From the NCBI RefSeq assembly GCF_000364605.1, contig NZ_KB822582.1, positions 18,098 through 82,097 on the forward strand: a stretch of DNA of 64,000 bases. Reading direction: 5' to 3'. The notes beneath the pieces were generated by a model. The model was not told where the DNA came from. It did no database searches and saw only the letters and a list, made by a program, of their open reading frames with translations. Within the stretch, counting starts at the first letter, position 1; the number at the start of each line of letters is the position of its first letter. The translations under genes and the position numbers were made by a program. Below, in pieces: positions 32,277 to 40,689 of this stretch. Origin of the DNA: Nocardioides sp. Iso805N (GTDB taxonomy: Bacteria; Actinomycetota; Actinomycetes; Propionibacteriales; Nocardioidaceae).

Positions 32277-33259
32277 CCGGCCACGACGAGCATCACGTCG
32301 ACCCGGCCACCGAGCACGAGCTCGAGCTGCGTGTCGAGAGGATCGACGCCCCCGCGGACGACGTCCGCCGACTGCGGCTGGTGGACCCCGCCGGCGCGGC
32401 CCTGCCGAGCTGGCTGCCCGGCGCCCACGTCGACCTGCACGTCGGCGACCTGGTGCGGCAGTACTCGCTGTGCGGCGAGGTGGCCGAGACCTCGGCATGG
32501 AGCGTGGCGGTGCTGCGCGAGGCCGAGGGGCGCGGTGGATCGACCTACGTGCACGACAAGCTCGCCGAGGGCGACCTGGTGCGGGTGCGCGGACCGCGCA
32601 ACCACTTCCCGCTCGTCCCGGCGGCGTCCTACCTGTTCATCGCGGGTGGCATCGGCATCACGCCGATGCTGCCGATGATCGCCGCGGCCGAGGCCGCCGG
32701 GGCCGACTGGCGGCTCGCGTACGGCGGCAGGACGCGAGCCTCGATGGCGTTCGCCGACGAGCTCGTCGCGGCGTACGGCTCGCGGGTGGGGCTGCACCCG
32801 CAGGACCAGGAGGGCCTGCTCCCCCTGGCCGACCTGCTGCCTGCCCCGGAGGAAGGCACGATGGTCTACTGCTGCGGGCCGGCCCCGTTGCTCAACGCTG
32901 TCACCGACCTCTGCGCGAGCTGGCCCGAGGGGCTGGTGCACATGGAGCACTTCGCGCCGAAGGAGGAGCTGCACTCCGACGACGACGGCTCGTTCGAGGT
33001 CGAGCTCGCCGACGCGGGCCTGACCCTGACCGTCGCCGCGGACCAGTCGATCCTGGAGACCGTCCGGGCCGCCGGCGTACAGGTCCTCTCCTCCTGCCAG
33101 GAGGGCACCTGCGGCACCTGCGAGACCGGCGTGCTCGCCGGCACCGTGGACCACCGCGACTCGATCCTTACCCCGGCCGAGCGGAACGCGAACGACGTGA
33201 TGTACGTCTGCGTGTCGCGGGCCGCGGGCGGGTGCCCGAAGCTGGTACTCGAGCTCTGA
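32273..33259 (+). CDS. vanB: VanB-like ferredoxin reductase (PDR/VanB family)
   Basis: A 328-aa reductase that passes electrons from NAD(P)H to the Rieske oxygenase. The flavin domain (about 10-110) has RQYSLCGEV, then the nucleotide domain (about 110-225) FIAGGIGITPMLPMI and MVYCCGPAPLLNAV. A C-terminal plant-type [2Fe-2S] ferredoxin domain follows with SSCQEGTCGTCETG and a last Cys in MYVCVSRA. This order is that of VanB and phthalate dioxygenase reductase. Its ATG overlaps the stop of the small Cys protein. A hairpin follows the stop codon. Confidence 0.88.
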   Translation: MTGHDEHHVDPATEHELELRVERIDAPADDVRRLRLVDPAGAALPSWLPGAHVDLHVGDLVRQYSLCGEVAETSAWSVAVLREAEGRGGSTYVHDKLAEGDLVRVRGPRNHFPLVPAASYLFIAGGIGITPMLPMIAAAEAAGADWRLAYGGRTRASMAFADELVAAYGSRVGLHPQDQEGLLPLADLLPAPEEGTMVYCCGPAPLLNAVTDLCASWPEGLVHMEHFAPKEELHSDDDGSFEVELADAGLTLTVAADQSILETVRAAGVQVLSSCQEGTCGTCETGVLAGTVDHRDSILTPAERNANDVMYVCVSRAAGGCPKLVLEL

Positions 33260-33270
33260 GGGCGGCGCGC

Positions 33271-33293
33271 CACTCCACCGCCGAGGCGGAGTG
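33271..33293 (+). terminator. Hairpin after vanB-like gene
   Basis: CACTCC and GGAGTG arms enclose CCGCC-GA-GGCGG-type pairing, 12 bp past the reductase stop. It is GC-rich without a U-tract and a plausible end of the vanAB-like operon. Confidence 0.5.
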
Positions 33294-33364
33294 ACGGCGC
33301 GAGTAGGTCCGCGACTGGGTCGCGTGAGCGAGTGCGTGACCTGCCGGGTGGGAGACTCGACCCG

Positions 33365-34084
33365 ATGACCTTCGCCTCTGACGACCCGGAGCCGCAGGCG
33401 CCTGGCCGAGTGCCGACTCCCTGGGGTGACAGCGCCGAACGGGCTGACACCACCATCGTGCTGCTGATCGGCCTCTACGTCGCGTACTCGCTCGCGATGT
33501 GGCCGCTCGTGCCCGCTCTGATCGGGTCGCACCCCCTGCTGCTCGAGATCGTCGGCGGGTCGACCCTGGCCGAGGTGACGGTCGGGGCTCACAGCCGGCT
33601 GGGCGAGCTGCCGCTGTGGGTCGCGGTCGTCATCGCCATCCCCGGCTCGATGATGTTCGACTGGGTCTTCTGGTGGGCTGGCCGGCGCTGGGGAGATCGC
33701 GCGCTGCACCTGGTCCTGGGCAGCGACTCATCGCCGCGCGGCATGGCACGACGCGAGCTGCGGACGGCTCGGCTCGAGCGGATGGCCGAGCGATTCGGAC
33801 CGGCGGCGGTCGTGCTGGCCTACTACCTGCCGCTGCCGTCGCTGCTGATCTACGTGGCCGCCGGCCTCTCGGGGATGCGACTACGCACCTTCCTGGCCCT
33901 GGACGCGCTCGGCACGCTGCTGTGGGTCGGCCCGATCGTCGGCCTCGGCTACGCCATCGGCAAGCCGGCCGTCGACGTCATTGACCGGATCGACCACTAC
34001 TCCACGCTGCTGGCCGTCGCCGTCGTCGTGGTGGTGATCGGCGTCCAGATCCGCCGTCGGCGCAGCACGGCCACGATGCCTTGA
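33365..34084 (+). CDS. DedA/VTT-like integral membrane protein
   Basis: A 239-aa membrane protein with about five helices. The central block LPLWVAVVIAIPGSMMFDWVFWWAGRRWGDRAL, then ARLERMAERFGPAAVVLAYYLPLPSLLIYVAAGLSGM, resembles the DedA (SNARE-associated/VTT) fold: an F/Y-x-R-x-x-P-type reentrant loop here reads YYLPLPS, without the usual arginine. DedA proteins are linked to lipid flipping and proton-dependent functions. ATG 33365 chosen with GGGAG ten bases ahead; GTG 33332 is a longer alternative. Confidence 0.7.
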   Translation: MTFASDDPEPQAPGRVPTPWGDSAERADTTIVLLIGLYVAYSLAMWPLVPALIGSHPLLLEIVGGSTLAEVTVGAHSRLGELPLWVAVVIAIPGSMMFDWVFWWAGRRWGDRALHLVLGSDSSPRGMARRELRTARLERMAERFGPAAVVLAYYLPLPSLLIYVAAGLSGMRLRTFLALDALGTLLWVGPIVGLGYAIGKPAVDVIDRIDHYSTLLAVAVVVVVIGVQIRRRRSTATMP

Positions 34085-34149
34085 CGTCGAACTCCATCCA
34101 GTGACGTCGCCCAGAGAAGCGAGCTCCCGCCGCGCCAGCCCATCAGGCG

Positions 34150-34885
34150 CTACGCCTCTGCGGATGCCACGGCCGGAGCGAGCACGAGGTCGCACCAGTC
34201 GCCGAACGACGTACCGTCGGTGCCTGCGGGTGCAGGCGGGTAGACGCCGGCTGCCTGGGCCTGGGCCATCTCGACCACGCCCTGAACGATCGCCGGGCTG
34301 GCGCCGTGCGCCGCATACTGCGCGCCGTAGTCTGCGACGGTCGTCTGACGGTACGCGATGGGCCGTTCCAGCACCTCGGTCATGATCTCCGCCATCTCTC
34401 GCGGCGTGTGGTCGACGGGTTCGCGGACGGGGACGTCCTCTTGGCCGGTCCAGGTCGGGTGCGCCAGCAACCCGGCGGCGGCGCGGGCGATGTCATTGCC
34501 GGCCACGGCAGCGAGTGGCTGGTCCGGATCGGCGGCCAGCACGAAGGTCCCCTGATCGCGGATCGAGGCGACCTGGTGGAGCAGGTTCTCCATGAAGAAC
34601 GGCGGCTGCAGCGAGCGATAGGCGGCGCCGCTCGCCTCGAGCACGTCGTCCAGGGCCCAGGCCGCGGAAAGCAGACCGGCCCGACCGGGGAAGCCACGAC
34701 CGAGGGAGGAGACGGCGACGATCCGGCGTACGCCGTGCGCACGGACAGCCGCGGCGATCGGCCGGGCGAAGCCGAGGTAGCGCGCGGTGACGTCGAGCGC
34801 ACGGAAGTTCGGAGGCACGAGGACGAACAGGGCGTCCGCGCCGGCCAGCGCCACGTCGAGGACGGCGGGGTCGGCATGGCTCCGT
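34150..34885 (-). pseudogene. 5'-truncated NmrA-like NAD(P)-binding protein gene
   Basis: The frame encodes 234 aa from GTG 34854 that match the NmrA/SDR-a atypical group from the end of the first third onwards: ALAGADALFVLVPPNF, RRIVAVSSLGRG, SGAAYRSLQPPFFMENLL, DIARAAAGLLAHP. The N-terminal Rossmann part with GxxGxxG is missing, and homology-like text begins only about ten codons before the GTG (ARSHADPAVLD). Beyond about 34885 the sequence no longer fits and reads instead as part of an unrelated fragment on the other strand. I therefore call it truncated at a rearrangement junction and probably non-functional. Confidence 0.6.
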
Positions 34886-35080
34886 GCCGTCGGCGACCAG
34901 AGCGCGCTCTACGCCGCGGTCGAGAACAGCTCCAATCCGCAGCTGCAGGGCTACCTCGAGGACGCCGCCGACCCGGCCATCGGTCTCGGCTGGAGCCTTC
35001 GCTCCGACACCGACGTGAGGGCTCCGGCGTACCAGGGCCTGCTCGACCTGACCTACGCCAAGCCGCTCGCGAGGCGCTGA
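34886..35080 (+). pseudogene. C-terminal fragment of an unidentified gene
   Basis: On the plus strand the last about 64 codons before 35080 read as plausible protein (SALYAAVENSSNPQLQGYLE, then DAADPAIGLGWSL and LLDLTYAKPLARR), with good codon use. No start or N-terminal part is present, because upstream lies the NmrA-like remnant on the other strand. I do not recognise the parent family. Together with that remnant it marks a deletion or rearrangement. Confidence 0.35.
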
Positions 35081-35129
35081 CGCCGGGGAGGCTCGGGAAG
35101 GTGGTGCCGGCCGGCACCACCGTCGCGCG

Positions 35130-36386
35130 TTACGCGAGTGCCGGCTGGCGCCGGCGGCTGGCCGTGACCATCACCGCGGCGAGCGCCAGGAGCGCCAGCA
35201 TCACCACGCCGAAGGTGAGGATCGAGGGATCGATGGCGACGTACTGCAGCAGCACGCCCAGCAGGATGACCGGCACCGACATCCCGAGGTAGCTGATCAG
35301 GAACAGTCCGGCGAGGGTCTCGCCGCGCGCGGCTGGCGGGGCCAGTTCGATCACCGACGCGACGGCCGCCTTGAACGAGGTCCCCGCACCGGCGCCGACC
35401 ACGATGCCGGCGACCACGAGCAGCGGCAGCGAGGCACCGAGGATCGCGATGATCACCAGAAGCAGCCCGACCGGGAGGACGACCAGGCCGACGGCGTACA
35501 GGCGGGCAGGGGCCCACCGAGCGGTCAGCACCTGCGCCACGGCGGCGGAGCCGAAGACCGAGAAGCTGATCGCGCCGGCGAGTGCGTGCGAGGTGTGGTG
35601 CAGCGTGCCGGAGAGGAACGACGGCGCCAGCGAGGTGAAGAAGCCGAACATCGCGAAGCTCACGAAGGCGAGCATCGCCGCTGCCACGAACCCGGCACGC
35701 GCCTCGACCGGGACCGCGACCCGCTGCGGACGGTAGCGCCACTCGTCGGCCGCCGGGACGACGGTCTCGGGCACGATCACCAGCGCGAGGAGGCCGGCGA
35801 GCATGAGGAAGGCGAAGACGGCGTACGGCGTGTAGAGCGGGCGGCCGGCGTACTGGGCGAGGAAGCCGGCGACCAGCGGCCCGAGTCCGATTCCGCCGAT
35901 GTTCGCGGCTGTGCCGACGACAGCGGCGCGCTGCGGGGAGGCGTCGGGCCGGGCGTGGCGGTGCAACTCGGTCAGGTGAGCGGTCGCCGTCGCGGTCAGC
36001 ATGCCGACGCCCAGGCCGCTGACGAAGCGGGCCGCGAGCAGCCAGCCGAGCTGGTGCCAGGTCAGGAACATGACGGCGGCGACGACGTTGAGCAGCACTG
36101 CCGGCAGCAGCACCTGGCGCCTGCCGAACCTGTCGGAGAGGTGGCCGGCGAGGTAGAGGCTGGCCGCGACCCCGATCGCGTACGCGGCGAAGATCACGGT
36201 GACGGCGAACGAGCCGAAGCCGTCCTCCTTCGCGTAGAGCACGTAGAGCGGTGCTGGCGCGCCGGCGAAGGCCATCGTGGTGGCGAAGAGGAAGGCGATC
36301 AGCCAGAAGCCGCGGGCGTGGTGGCGGCTGGCGTTCGGCGACAGGCCGGCAGCGGGCGTGGCGGCGAGGGTGGCGGTGGTGCTCAT
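35130..36386 (-). CDS. MFS transporter
   Basis: A 418-aa, 12-helix major-facilitator protein. The first helix follows HHARGFWLIAFLFATTMAFAGAPAPLYVLY. Motif A is LAGHLSDRFGRRQVLLPAVLL; TANIGGIGLGPLVAGFLAQY and GAGAGTSFKAAVASVIELAPPAARGET follow. The plan fits DHA1-like drug or metabolite exporters of actinobacteria. ATG 36386 chosen; the open frame to 36482 is in the promoter region. Divergent from a LysR gene that is its likely regulator. Confidence 0.88.
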   Translation of the reverse strand: MSTTATLAATPAAGLSPNASRHHARGFWLIAFLFATTMAFAGAPAPLYVLYAKEDGFGSFAVTVIFAAYAIGVAASLYLAGHLSDRFGRRQVLLPAVLLNVVAAVMFLTWHQLGWLLAARFVSGLGVGMLTATATAHLTELHRHARPDASPQRAAVVGTAANIGGIGLGPLVAGFLAQYAGRPLYTPYAVFAFLMLAGLLALVIVPETVVPAADEWRYRPQRVAVPVEARAGFVAAAMLAFVSFAMFGFFTSLAPSFLSGTLHHTSHALAGAISFSVFGSAAVAQVLTARWAPARLYAVGLVVLPVGLLLVIIAILGASLPLLVVAGIVVGAGAGTSFKAAVASVIELAPPAARGETLAGLFLISYLGMSVPVILLGVLLQYVAIDPSILTFGVVMLALLALAAVMVTASRRRQPALA

Positions 36387-36419
36387 GTCGTCCAGCGTGG
36401 CGCGCCACAAGCATCGCGT

Positions 36420-36433
36420 CCAACGAATGTTGG
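36420..36433. promoter_or_regulatory. CCAAC-GAAT-GTTGG palindrome in MFS/LysR intergenic region
   Basis: A perfect 5-bp dyad with 4-base spacer sits in the 84-bp divergent gap, 34 bp from the MFS start. It is a candidate LysR recognition or MFS promoter site. Confidence 0.5.
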
Positions 36434-36444
36434 CGCTGACTCTC

Positions 36445-36459
36445 ATCGCGTACGGCGAT
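36445..36459. promoter_or_regulatory. ATCGC-GTACG-GCGAT palindrome next to LysR start
   Basis: A second perfect dyad with 15-bp span, the size of LysR half-site pairs (ATC-N9-GAT), 11 bp before the LysR GTG. It is a likely autoregulatory site, paired with the dyad at 36420. Confidence 0.55.
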
Positions 36460-36470
36460 AGCGTTGTCGC

Positions 36471-37349
36471 GTGCAACCGCATCAGCTGGAGTACTTCCTC
36501 GCCGTCGCCGACACCGGCAGCTTCACCCGCGGTGCCGAACGCGTGGGTGTGGTGCAGTCCGCCGTCTCAGCCGCGATCGCCCAGCTGGAGCGTCAGCTCG
36601 GCGCCAAGCTGCTGGAGCGCGGCTACCACCGGGTCGGTCTCACCGCCGAGGGCGAGGCACTGCTCCCCCACGCCCGCGCGGTGCTCGACGCGATCGAGAG
36701 TGCGCGCGATGCCGTCGGAGCGGCCCGCGGCGAGGTCTCGGGCACCGTCCGGCTCGGCACGCTGACCTTCACGGGACCCTGGGACGTCGCCGACCTGCTC
36801 CGCGACTTCCAGGGCAGGCACCCGCGGGTCGCCGTACACCTGCGCCAGACGATCGCCGGCTCGGCCACCTCGATGGCCGACGTCCGCTCGGGCGCCCTCG
36901 ACCTGGCGCTGGTCTCCACCCATGCCGAGTCGCTGCCCGGCCTGCGGATCGACGAGATCCACCGGGAGCCGCTGGTCTTCGTCTGCTCCCACGACCACCC
37001 GCTCGCGACGAAGGCGGAGGTGTCGGTGGCCGACTTCGGCGACCTGCCCTTCATCGACTACCCCACCGGTTGGGGCAACCGCACCGTCGTCGACCTCGCC
37101 TTCGCCGCCGCCAGCGTCGTGCGGACGATCCGCACCGAGGTCACCGACTTCCACCTCGCCCTCTCCCTGGTCTGCCGCGACCTCGGTGTGACGATCCTGC
37201 CGATCTCCGCCGTCGACGACTCCGTCACCCGCATCCCACTGCGCGAGCCGCTCGACTGGACGATCAACCTCGCCCGGCCGACCGGCCGCAAGCCCTCGCA
37301 GGCGACGGCGAGGCTGACCGAGGCGATCCTCGCGACTGCGCGGGTGTGA
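36471..37349 (+). CDS. LysR-family transcriptional regulator
   Basis: A 292-aa LysR-type regulator. The N-terminal HTH reads HQLEYFLAVADTGSFTRGAERVGVVQSAVSAAIAQLERQLGAKLLER, and the substrate-binding domain covers about 90-290 (VRLGTLTFTGPWDVADLL; LDLALVSTHAESLPGL). Start GTG 36471, divergent from the MFS exporter 84 bp away with two dyads in between. It likely activates or represses that exporter in response to a small molecule. Confidence 0.92.
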   Translation: MQPHQLEYFLAVADTGSFTRGAERVGVVQSAVSAAIAQLERQLGAKLLERGYHRVGLTAEGEALLPHARAVLDAIESARDAVGAARGEVSGTVRLGTLTFTGPWDVADLLRDFQGRHPRVAVHLRQTIAGSATSMADVRSGALDLALVSTHAESLPGLRIDEIHREPLVFVCSHDHPLATKAEVSVADFGDLPFIDYPTGWGNRTVVDLAFAAASVVRTIRTEVTDFHLALSLVCRDLGVTILPISAVDDSVTRIPLREPLDWTINLARPTGRKPSQATARLTEAILATARV

Positions 37350-37403
37350 CGGGCACTCCGCCACCGCGAGGCATGGCGCCCTCGACCGGTTGGTGGCGAG
37401 GAT

Positions 37404-38987
37404 GTGCATGTGCTTGGACTCGAGATGGTCGTCTTGCTCGGCGTCGCCCTGGTCGCGTGCGGTGCCCTGGCGAGCCGCTACCCGATCGCACCGGCGCTCC
37501 TGCTGGTGCTGGTCGGCATCCTGGTGGGATTCGTCCCGCATCTGCGGCAGGCCCAGCTGCCGCCAGAAGCGGTGCTCCTGCTCTTCCTGCCGGCCTTGCT
37601 GTACTGGGAGAGCCTGACGACCTCGTTGCGCGAGATCCGCAACAACCTGCGGGTGGTCGTGCTGACCAGCACCGCGCTCGTCGCCCTCACCGCTGCCGCG
37701 GTCGCCGCCACCGCGCACGGCCTCGGCCTCGCCTGGGGGCCGGCCTGGGTCCTCGGCGCCGCACTGGCACCGACCGACGCAACGGCCGTTGGCGTGCTGG
37801 CGCACGACCTGCCGCGCCGTACGGTCACCGTCCTGCGCGCCGAGAGTCTGGTCAACGACGGCACCGCCCTGGTCATCTACGGTCTCGCCGTCGGTGTCAC
37901 TGTCGGCGAACAGCACCTCACCGGATGGCACGTCACCTGGCTGCTGGTCTGGTCGTACGGCGGCGGGCTGCTGACCGGCGTCCTGATCGGGCTGATCAGC
38001 TGGCAGGTGCGACGGCTCATGGATGACCCGATGCTGGAGAGCATCGCGATGCTGGTGACCCCGTTCGCGGCGTTCCTGCTGGCCGATGCCGTTCACGCCT
38101 CCGGCGTCCTCGGGGTGGTGGCCTGCGGGCTGTTCATGAGTCAGGTGACCCCGCGCATCACCGGTGCGGTGACGCGGCAGATCTTCACGCCTTTCTGGGC
38201 GCTGTCCACCACCGTGCTCAGCAGCGCGCTGTTCGTGCTGGTGGGGATCTCGGCCCAGTCCGCCGTGCGCGGGTTGAGCAGCACCTCCATGTCGCGAGCG
38301 CTCGTCGACATCGTCGCCGTCACCGCGGTGGTCATCGGCGTGCGATGGGCGTGGCTGTACACCACGCCGTACATCATCCGGCTCCTGGATCGCCGGCCCG
38401 TCCAGCGGTCGCGCCGCGTCCCGGCGCGGCAGCGGACGGTGAGCGCGGTGGCCGGGTTCCGCGGCGCCGTGTCGCTCGCCGCGGTCCTCGCCGTGCCGCA
38501 CACCGTCGACTCCGGTGACCCGTTCCCCGACAGGGACCTGATCGTGCTGATCGCGTGCGGCGTGATCGTGCTGACCCTCCTCCAGGCCCTGGCGCTCCCG
38601 TCCGTCGTCCGGTTCGCGCGGCTGCCCGTCGACACATCGGTCGCCGAGGAGCTCCAGTACGCCGAGGAGTACACCCTCGACGCCGCCCTCGAGACGCTCG
38701 AGACCACGGCCAGCGAGCTCGGCAGCGGCCCGAGGGTCGTGGAGAGAGTGCGCCACGAGCTGGAGAAGGAGCGCAAGCTGCTCGCCGCCGATGGCGCGGA
38801 GGGCGACCCCGTCGTCGAGCACGACGACCAGTACCGGAGCCTCTCGCTCGCGCTTCTCAGCCGGCGCCGGGATGCCCTGCTCGAGCTGCGCGACCAGCAG
38901 CGCATCGACGACATCGTGCTGCGCCGGGTGCAGGCCCGACTCGACCAGGAGGAGGTGCGGTTCTTGCGAGCGAACCTGCTGGAGTGA
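37404..38987 (+). CDS. CPA1-family Na+/H+ antiporter
   Basis: A 527-aa monovalent cation/proton antiporter (NhaP/NHE-like). About 12 helices fill the first 410 residues: LLLFLPALLYWESLTTSLREIRNN, GAALAPTDATAVGVLAHDLP with the ion-binding Asp, RAESLVNDGTALVIYGLAVGV (ND motif) and VAGFRGAVSLAAVLAVPH. A charged cytoplasmic tail of about 110 aa, predicted mostly helical (LDAALETLETTASELGS, RRRDALLELRDQQRIDDIVLRRVQARLDQEEVRFLR), is of the kind seen in NhaP/YjcE proteins. Start GTG 37404. Confidence 0.9.
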   Translation: MHVLGLEMVVLLGVALVACGALASRYPIAPALLLVLVGILVGFVPHLRQAQLPPEAVLLLFLPALLYWESLTTSLREIRNNLRVVVLTSTALVALTAAAVAATAHGLGLAWGPAWVLGAALAPTDATAVGVLAHDLPRRTVTVLRAESLVNDGTALVIYGLAVGVTVGEQHLTGWHVTWLLVWSYGGGLLTGVLIGLISWQVRRLMDDPMLESIAMLVTPFAAFLLADAVHASGVLGVVACGLFMSQVTPRITGAVTRQIFTPFWALSTTVLSSALFVLVGISAQSAVRGLSSTSMSRALVDIVAVTAVVIGVRWAWLYTTPYIIRLLDRRPVQRSRRVPARQRTVSAVAGFRGAVSLAAVLAVPHTVDSGDPFPDRDLIVLIACGVIVLTLLQALALPSVVRFARLPVDTSVAEELQYAEEYTLDAALETLETTASELGSGPRVVERVRHELEKERKLLAADGAEGDPVVEHDDQYRSLSLALLSRRRDALLELRDQQRIDDIVLRRVQARLDQEEVRFLRANLLE

Positions 38988-39004
38988 GGCGCTCCGGCTC
39001 GGGC

Positions 39005-39658
39005 TCAGGTCGTCGTGCGCAGGTAGGTGAGCACCGCCAGGACGCGGCGGTGGTCATCATCGGTGTCGGGAAGGTCGAGCTTGGTGAAGATGTTGGAGAT
39101 GTGCTTCTCGACAGCGCCCAGGGTCACCACCATCACCTTGGCGATGCCCGCGTTGGTGCGGCCCTCCGCCATCAGGGCGAGGGTCTCGCGTTCGCGCGGG
39201 GTGAGGGCGTCGAGCTGGCCGCCGGTGGCCGAGCGGCTGCGGACCAGTTCGGTGACCACCTCGCGGTCGAGAGCGGTGCCGCCGGAGGCGACCCGGCGCA
39301 GCGCGTCGACGAACTCGGTCACGTCGCTGACCCGCTCCTTGAGCAGGTAGCCGATCCCGCCGCCCGGCGAGTCCAGCAGCTCGGCCGTGTACACGGGCTC
39401 GACGTACTGGGACAGGATCAGCGTGGCGAGCTCGGGGTGCACGGCCCGGGCAGCGATCGCGGCCCGGATGCCCTCGTCGCTGAAGTCTGGGGGCAGGCGT
39501 ACGTCGATGATCGCCAGGTCGGGTGCGTGTTCCGTGACGATGTCGAGCAGGCCCGGGCCGGTATCGGCGGTGGCCACGACCTCGATGCCGACACCGTTGA
39601 GCAGGGCGACCAGCCCCTCGCGCAGGAGTGCGTGGTCCTCGGCGATGACTACTCGCAT
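39005..39658 (-). CDS. LuxR/NarL-family response regulator
   Basis: A 217-aa response regulator. Receiver: RVVIAEDHALLREGLVALL start, phospho-Asp in LAIIDVRLPPDFSDEG (about residue 54), conserved Lys in GYLLKERVSDV. The C-terminal LuxR HTH (about 148-205) reads LTPRERETLALMAEGRTNAGIAKVMVVTLGAVEKHISNIFTKLDL. Its start overlaps the end of the upstream histidine-kinase gene by 10 bp. It is the last gene of an MMPL-kinase-regulator operon, and the probable activator of that operon's promoter. Confidence 0.93.
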   Translation of the reverse strand: MRVVIAEDHALLREGLVALLNGVGIEVVATADTGPGLLDIVTEHAPDLAIIDVRLPPDFSDEGIRAAIAARAVHPELATLILSQYVEPVYTAELLDSPGGGIGYLLKERVSDVTEFVDALRRVASGGTALDREVVTELVRSRSATGGQLDALTPRERETLALMAEGRTNAGIAKVMVVTLGAVEKHISNIFTKLDLPDTDDDHRRVLAVLTYLRTTT

Positions 39659-40689
39659 GGCAGCTCCGCGTGTAGGTGGGTGGGTCCGCCGGCCGGCGAG
39701 GTGAGGGTGAGCCTGCCGTCCAGGGCCTCGACCCGTGCGCGCAGACCCTGGAGGCCGCTGCCGTTCGGGTCGGCCCCGCCCTGCCCGTCATCGACGACGT
39801 CGACGACGAGCCGGTCCGGCTCGAGGGCGAGCTCGGCCCGTACGGCGGCGCCGGGGGCGTGCTTGGCGGCGTTGGTCAGTGCCTCGGCGAGGAGGAAGTA
39901 GGCGGCGTTCTCGACCGCCGGCGGCAGGCGTCGGCCGCCGTTGGTGTTGGTCACCGTCAGCGTCGCGTGCCCACGGTCGGCCAGCGACGCGGCCGCCGCG
40001 ACCAGGCCGCGGTCGGCGAGCACAGGCGGCGCGATGCCACGGGCGAGGTCGCGCAACTCCTGGATCGCGACCGTGGCCTCCTCACGAGCGGCCCGCACGA
40101 GCGCGGCGGCTTCGGGCTCGTGGGCGAGGCTGACCTCCGCTCGACCGAGCTGCATCGCCAGCGCGACCAGGCGAGCCTGCGCGCCGTCGTGCAGGTCTCG
40201 CTCGATGCGGCGCAGCTCCGCGGCCTGTGCGTCCACGGCCTGACGGCGGGTGCGGCTCAGGGTGTCGACGCGCTCCTGCAGCTGCCTGGCCCGGAGCTGG
40301 GGCACCTCGGCGCGCAGATCGACCAGCGCGTGCAGCCCGAGCAGCAGCACCAGGCTGAAGATCGGCCAGAACACCCACGGGCCCTGCGCTCCGGAGAGCA
40401 CCCAGATGAGCAGCAGCGCCACGGTCAGGGTTGCGGTGATGTCCAGGTGCCACCACACCCGTGTACGCGGGGTGTTCGGTCGGCCGCTCAGATGACTCCA
40501 CCAGGCGAGCGGAGCCACGACCGCGGCGCATCCGAGCATGACCCAGCCCGGCCAGAAGTAACCGCTTCCGGTGGCCGCCCAGATGCCCGTGGTGGCGAGC
40601 GCGACGAGAGCCGCGAGCGCGAGCGCGAAGGCAAGCGGCGAGGTCGCGGTGCGGTGCCCCGGATCGCCGGGTGCCGCCTCGTTGCTCAT
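39649..40689 (-). CDS. NarL-type sensor histidine kinase (HisKA_3)
   Basis: A 346-aa kinase with four short membrane segments in the first 125 residues and no large sensor domain. The HisKA_3 site RRIERDLHDGAQARL has the phospho-acceptor His at about residue 167. HATPase motifs are ENAAYFLLAEALTNAAKHAPGA and DDGQGGADPNGSGLQGLRARVEALDG. Such DesK-like kinases sense membrane or cell-envelope state. The start overlaps the stop of the MMPL gene (ATGA) and its end overlaps its response regulator. Confidence 0.92.
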   Translation of the reverse strand: MSNEAAPGDPGHRTATSPLAFALALAALVALATTGIWAATGSGYFWPGWVMLGCAAVVAPLAWWSHLSGRPNTPRTRVWWHLDITATLTVALLLIWVLSGAQGPWVFWPIFSLVLLLGLHALVDLRAEVPQLRARQLQERVDTLSRTRRQAVDAQAAELRRIERDLHDGAQARLVALAMQLGRAEVSLAHEPEAAALVRAAREEATVAIQELRDLARGIAPPVLADRGLVAAAASLADRGHATLTVTNTNGGRRLPPAVENAAYFLLAEALTNAAKHAPGAAVRAELALEPDRLVVDVVDDGQGGADPNGSGLQGLRARVEALDGRLTLTSPAGGPTHLHAELPCE

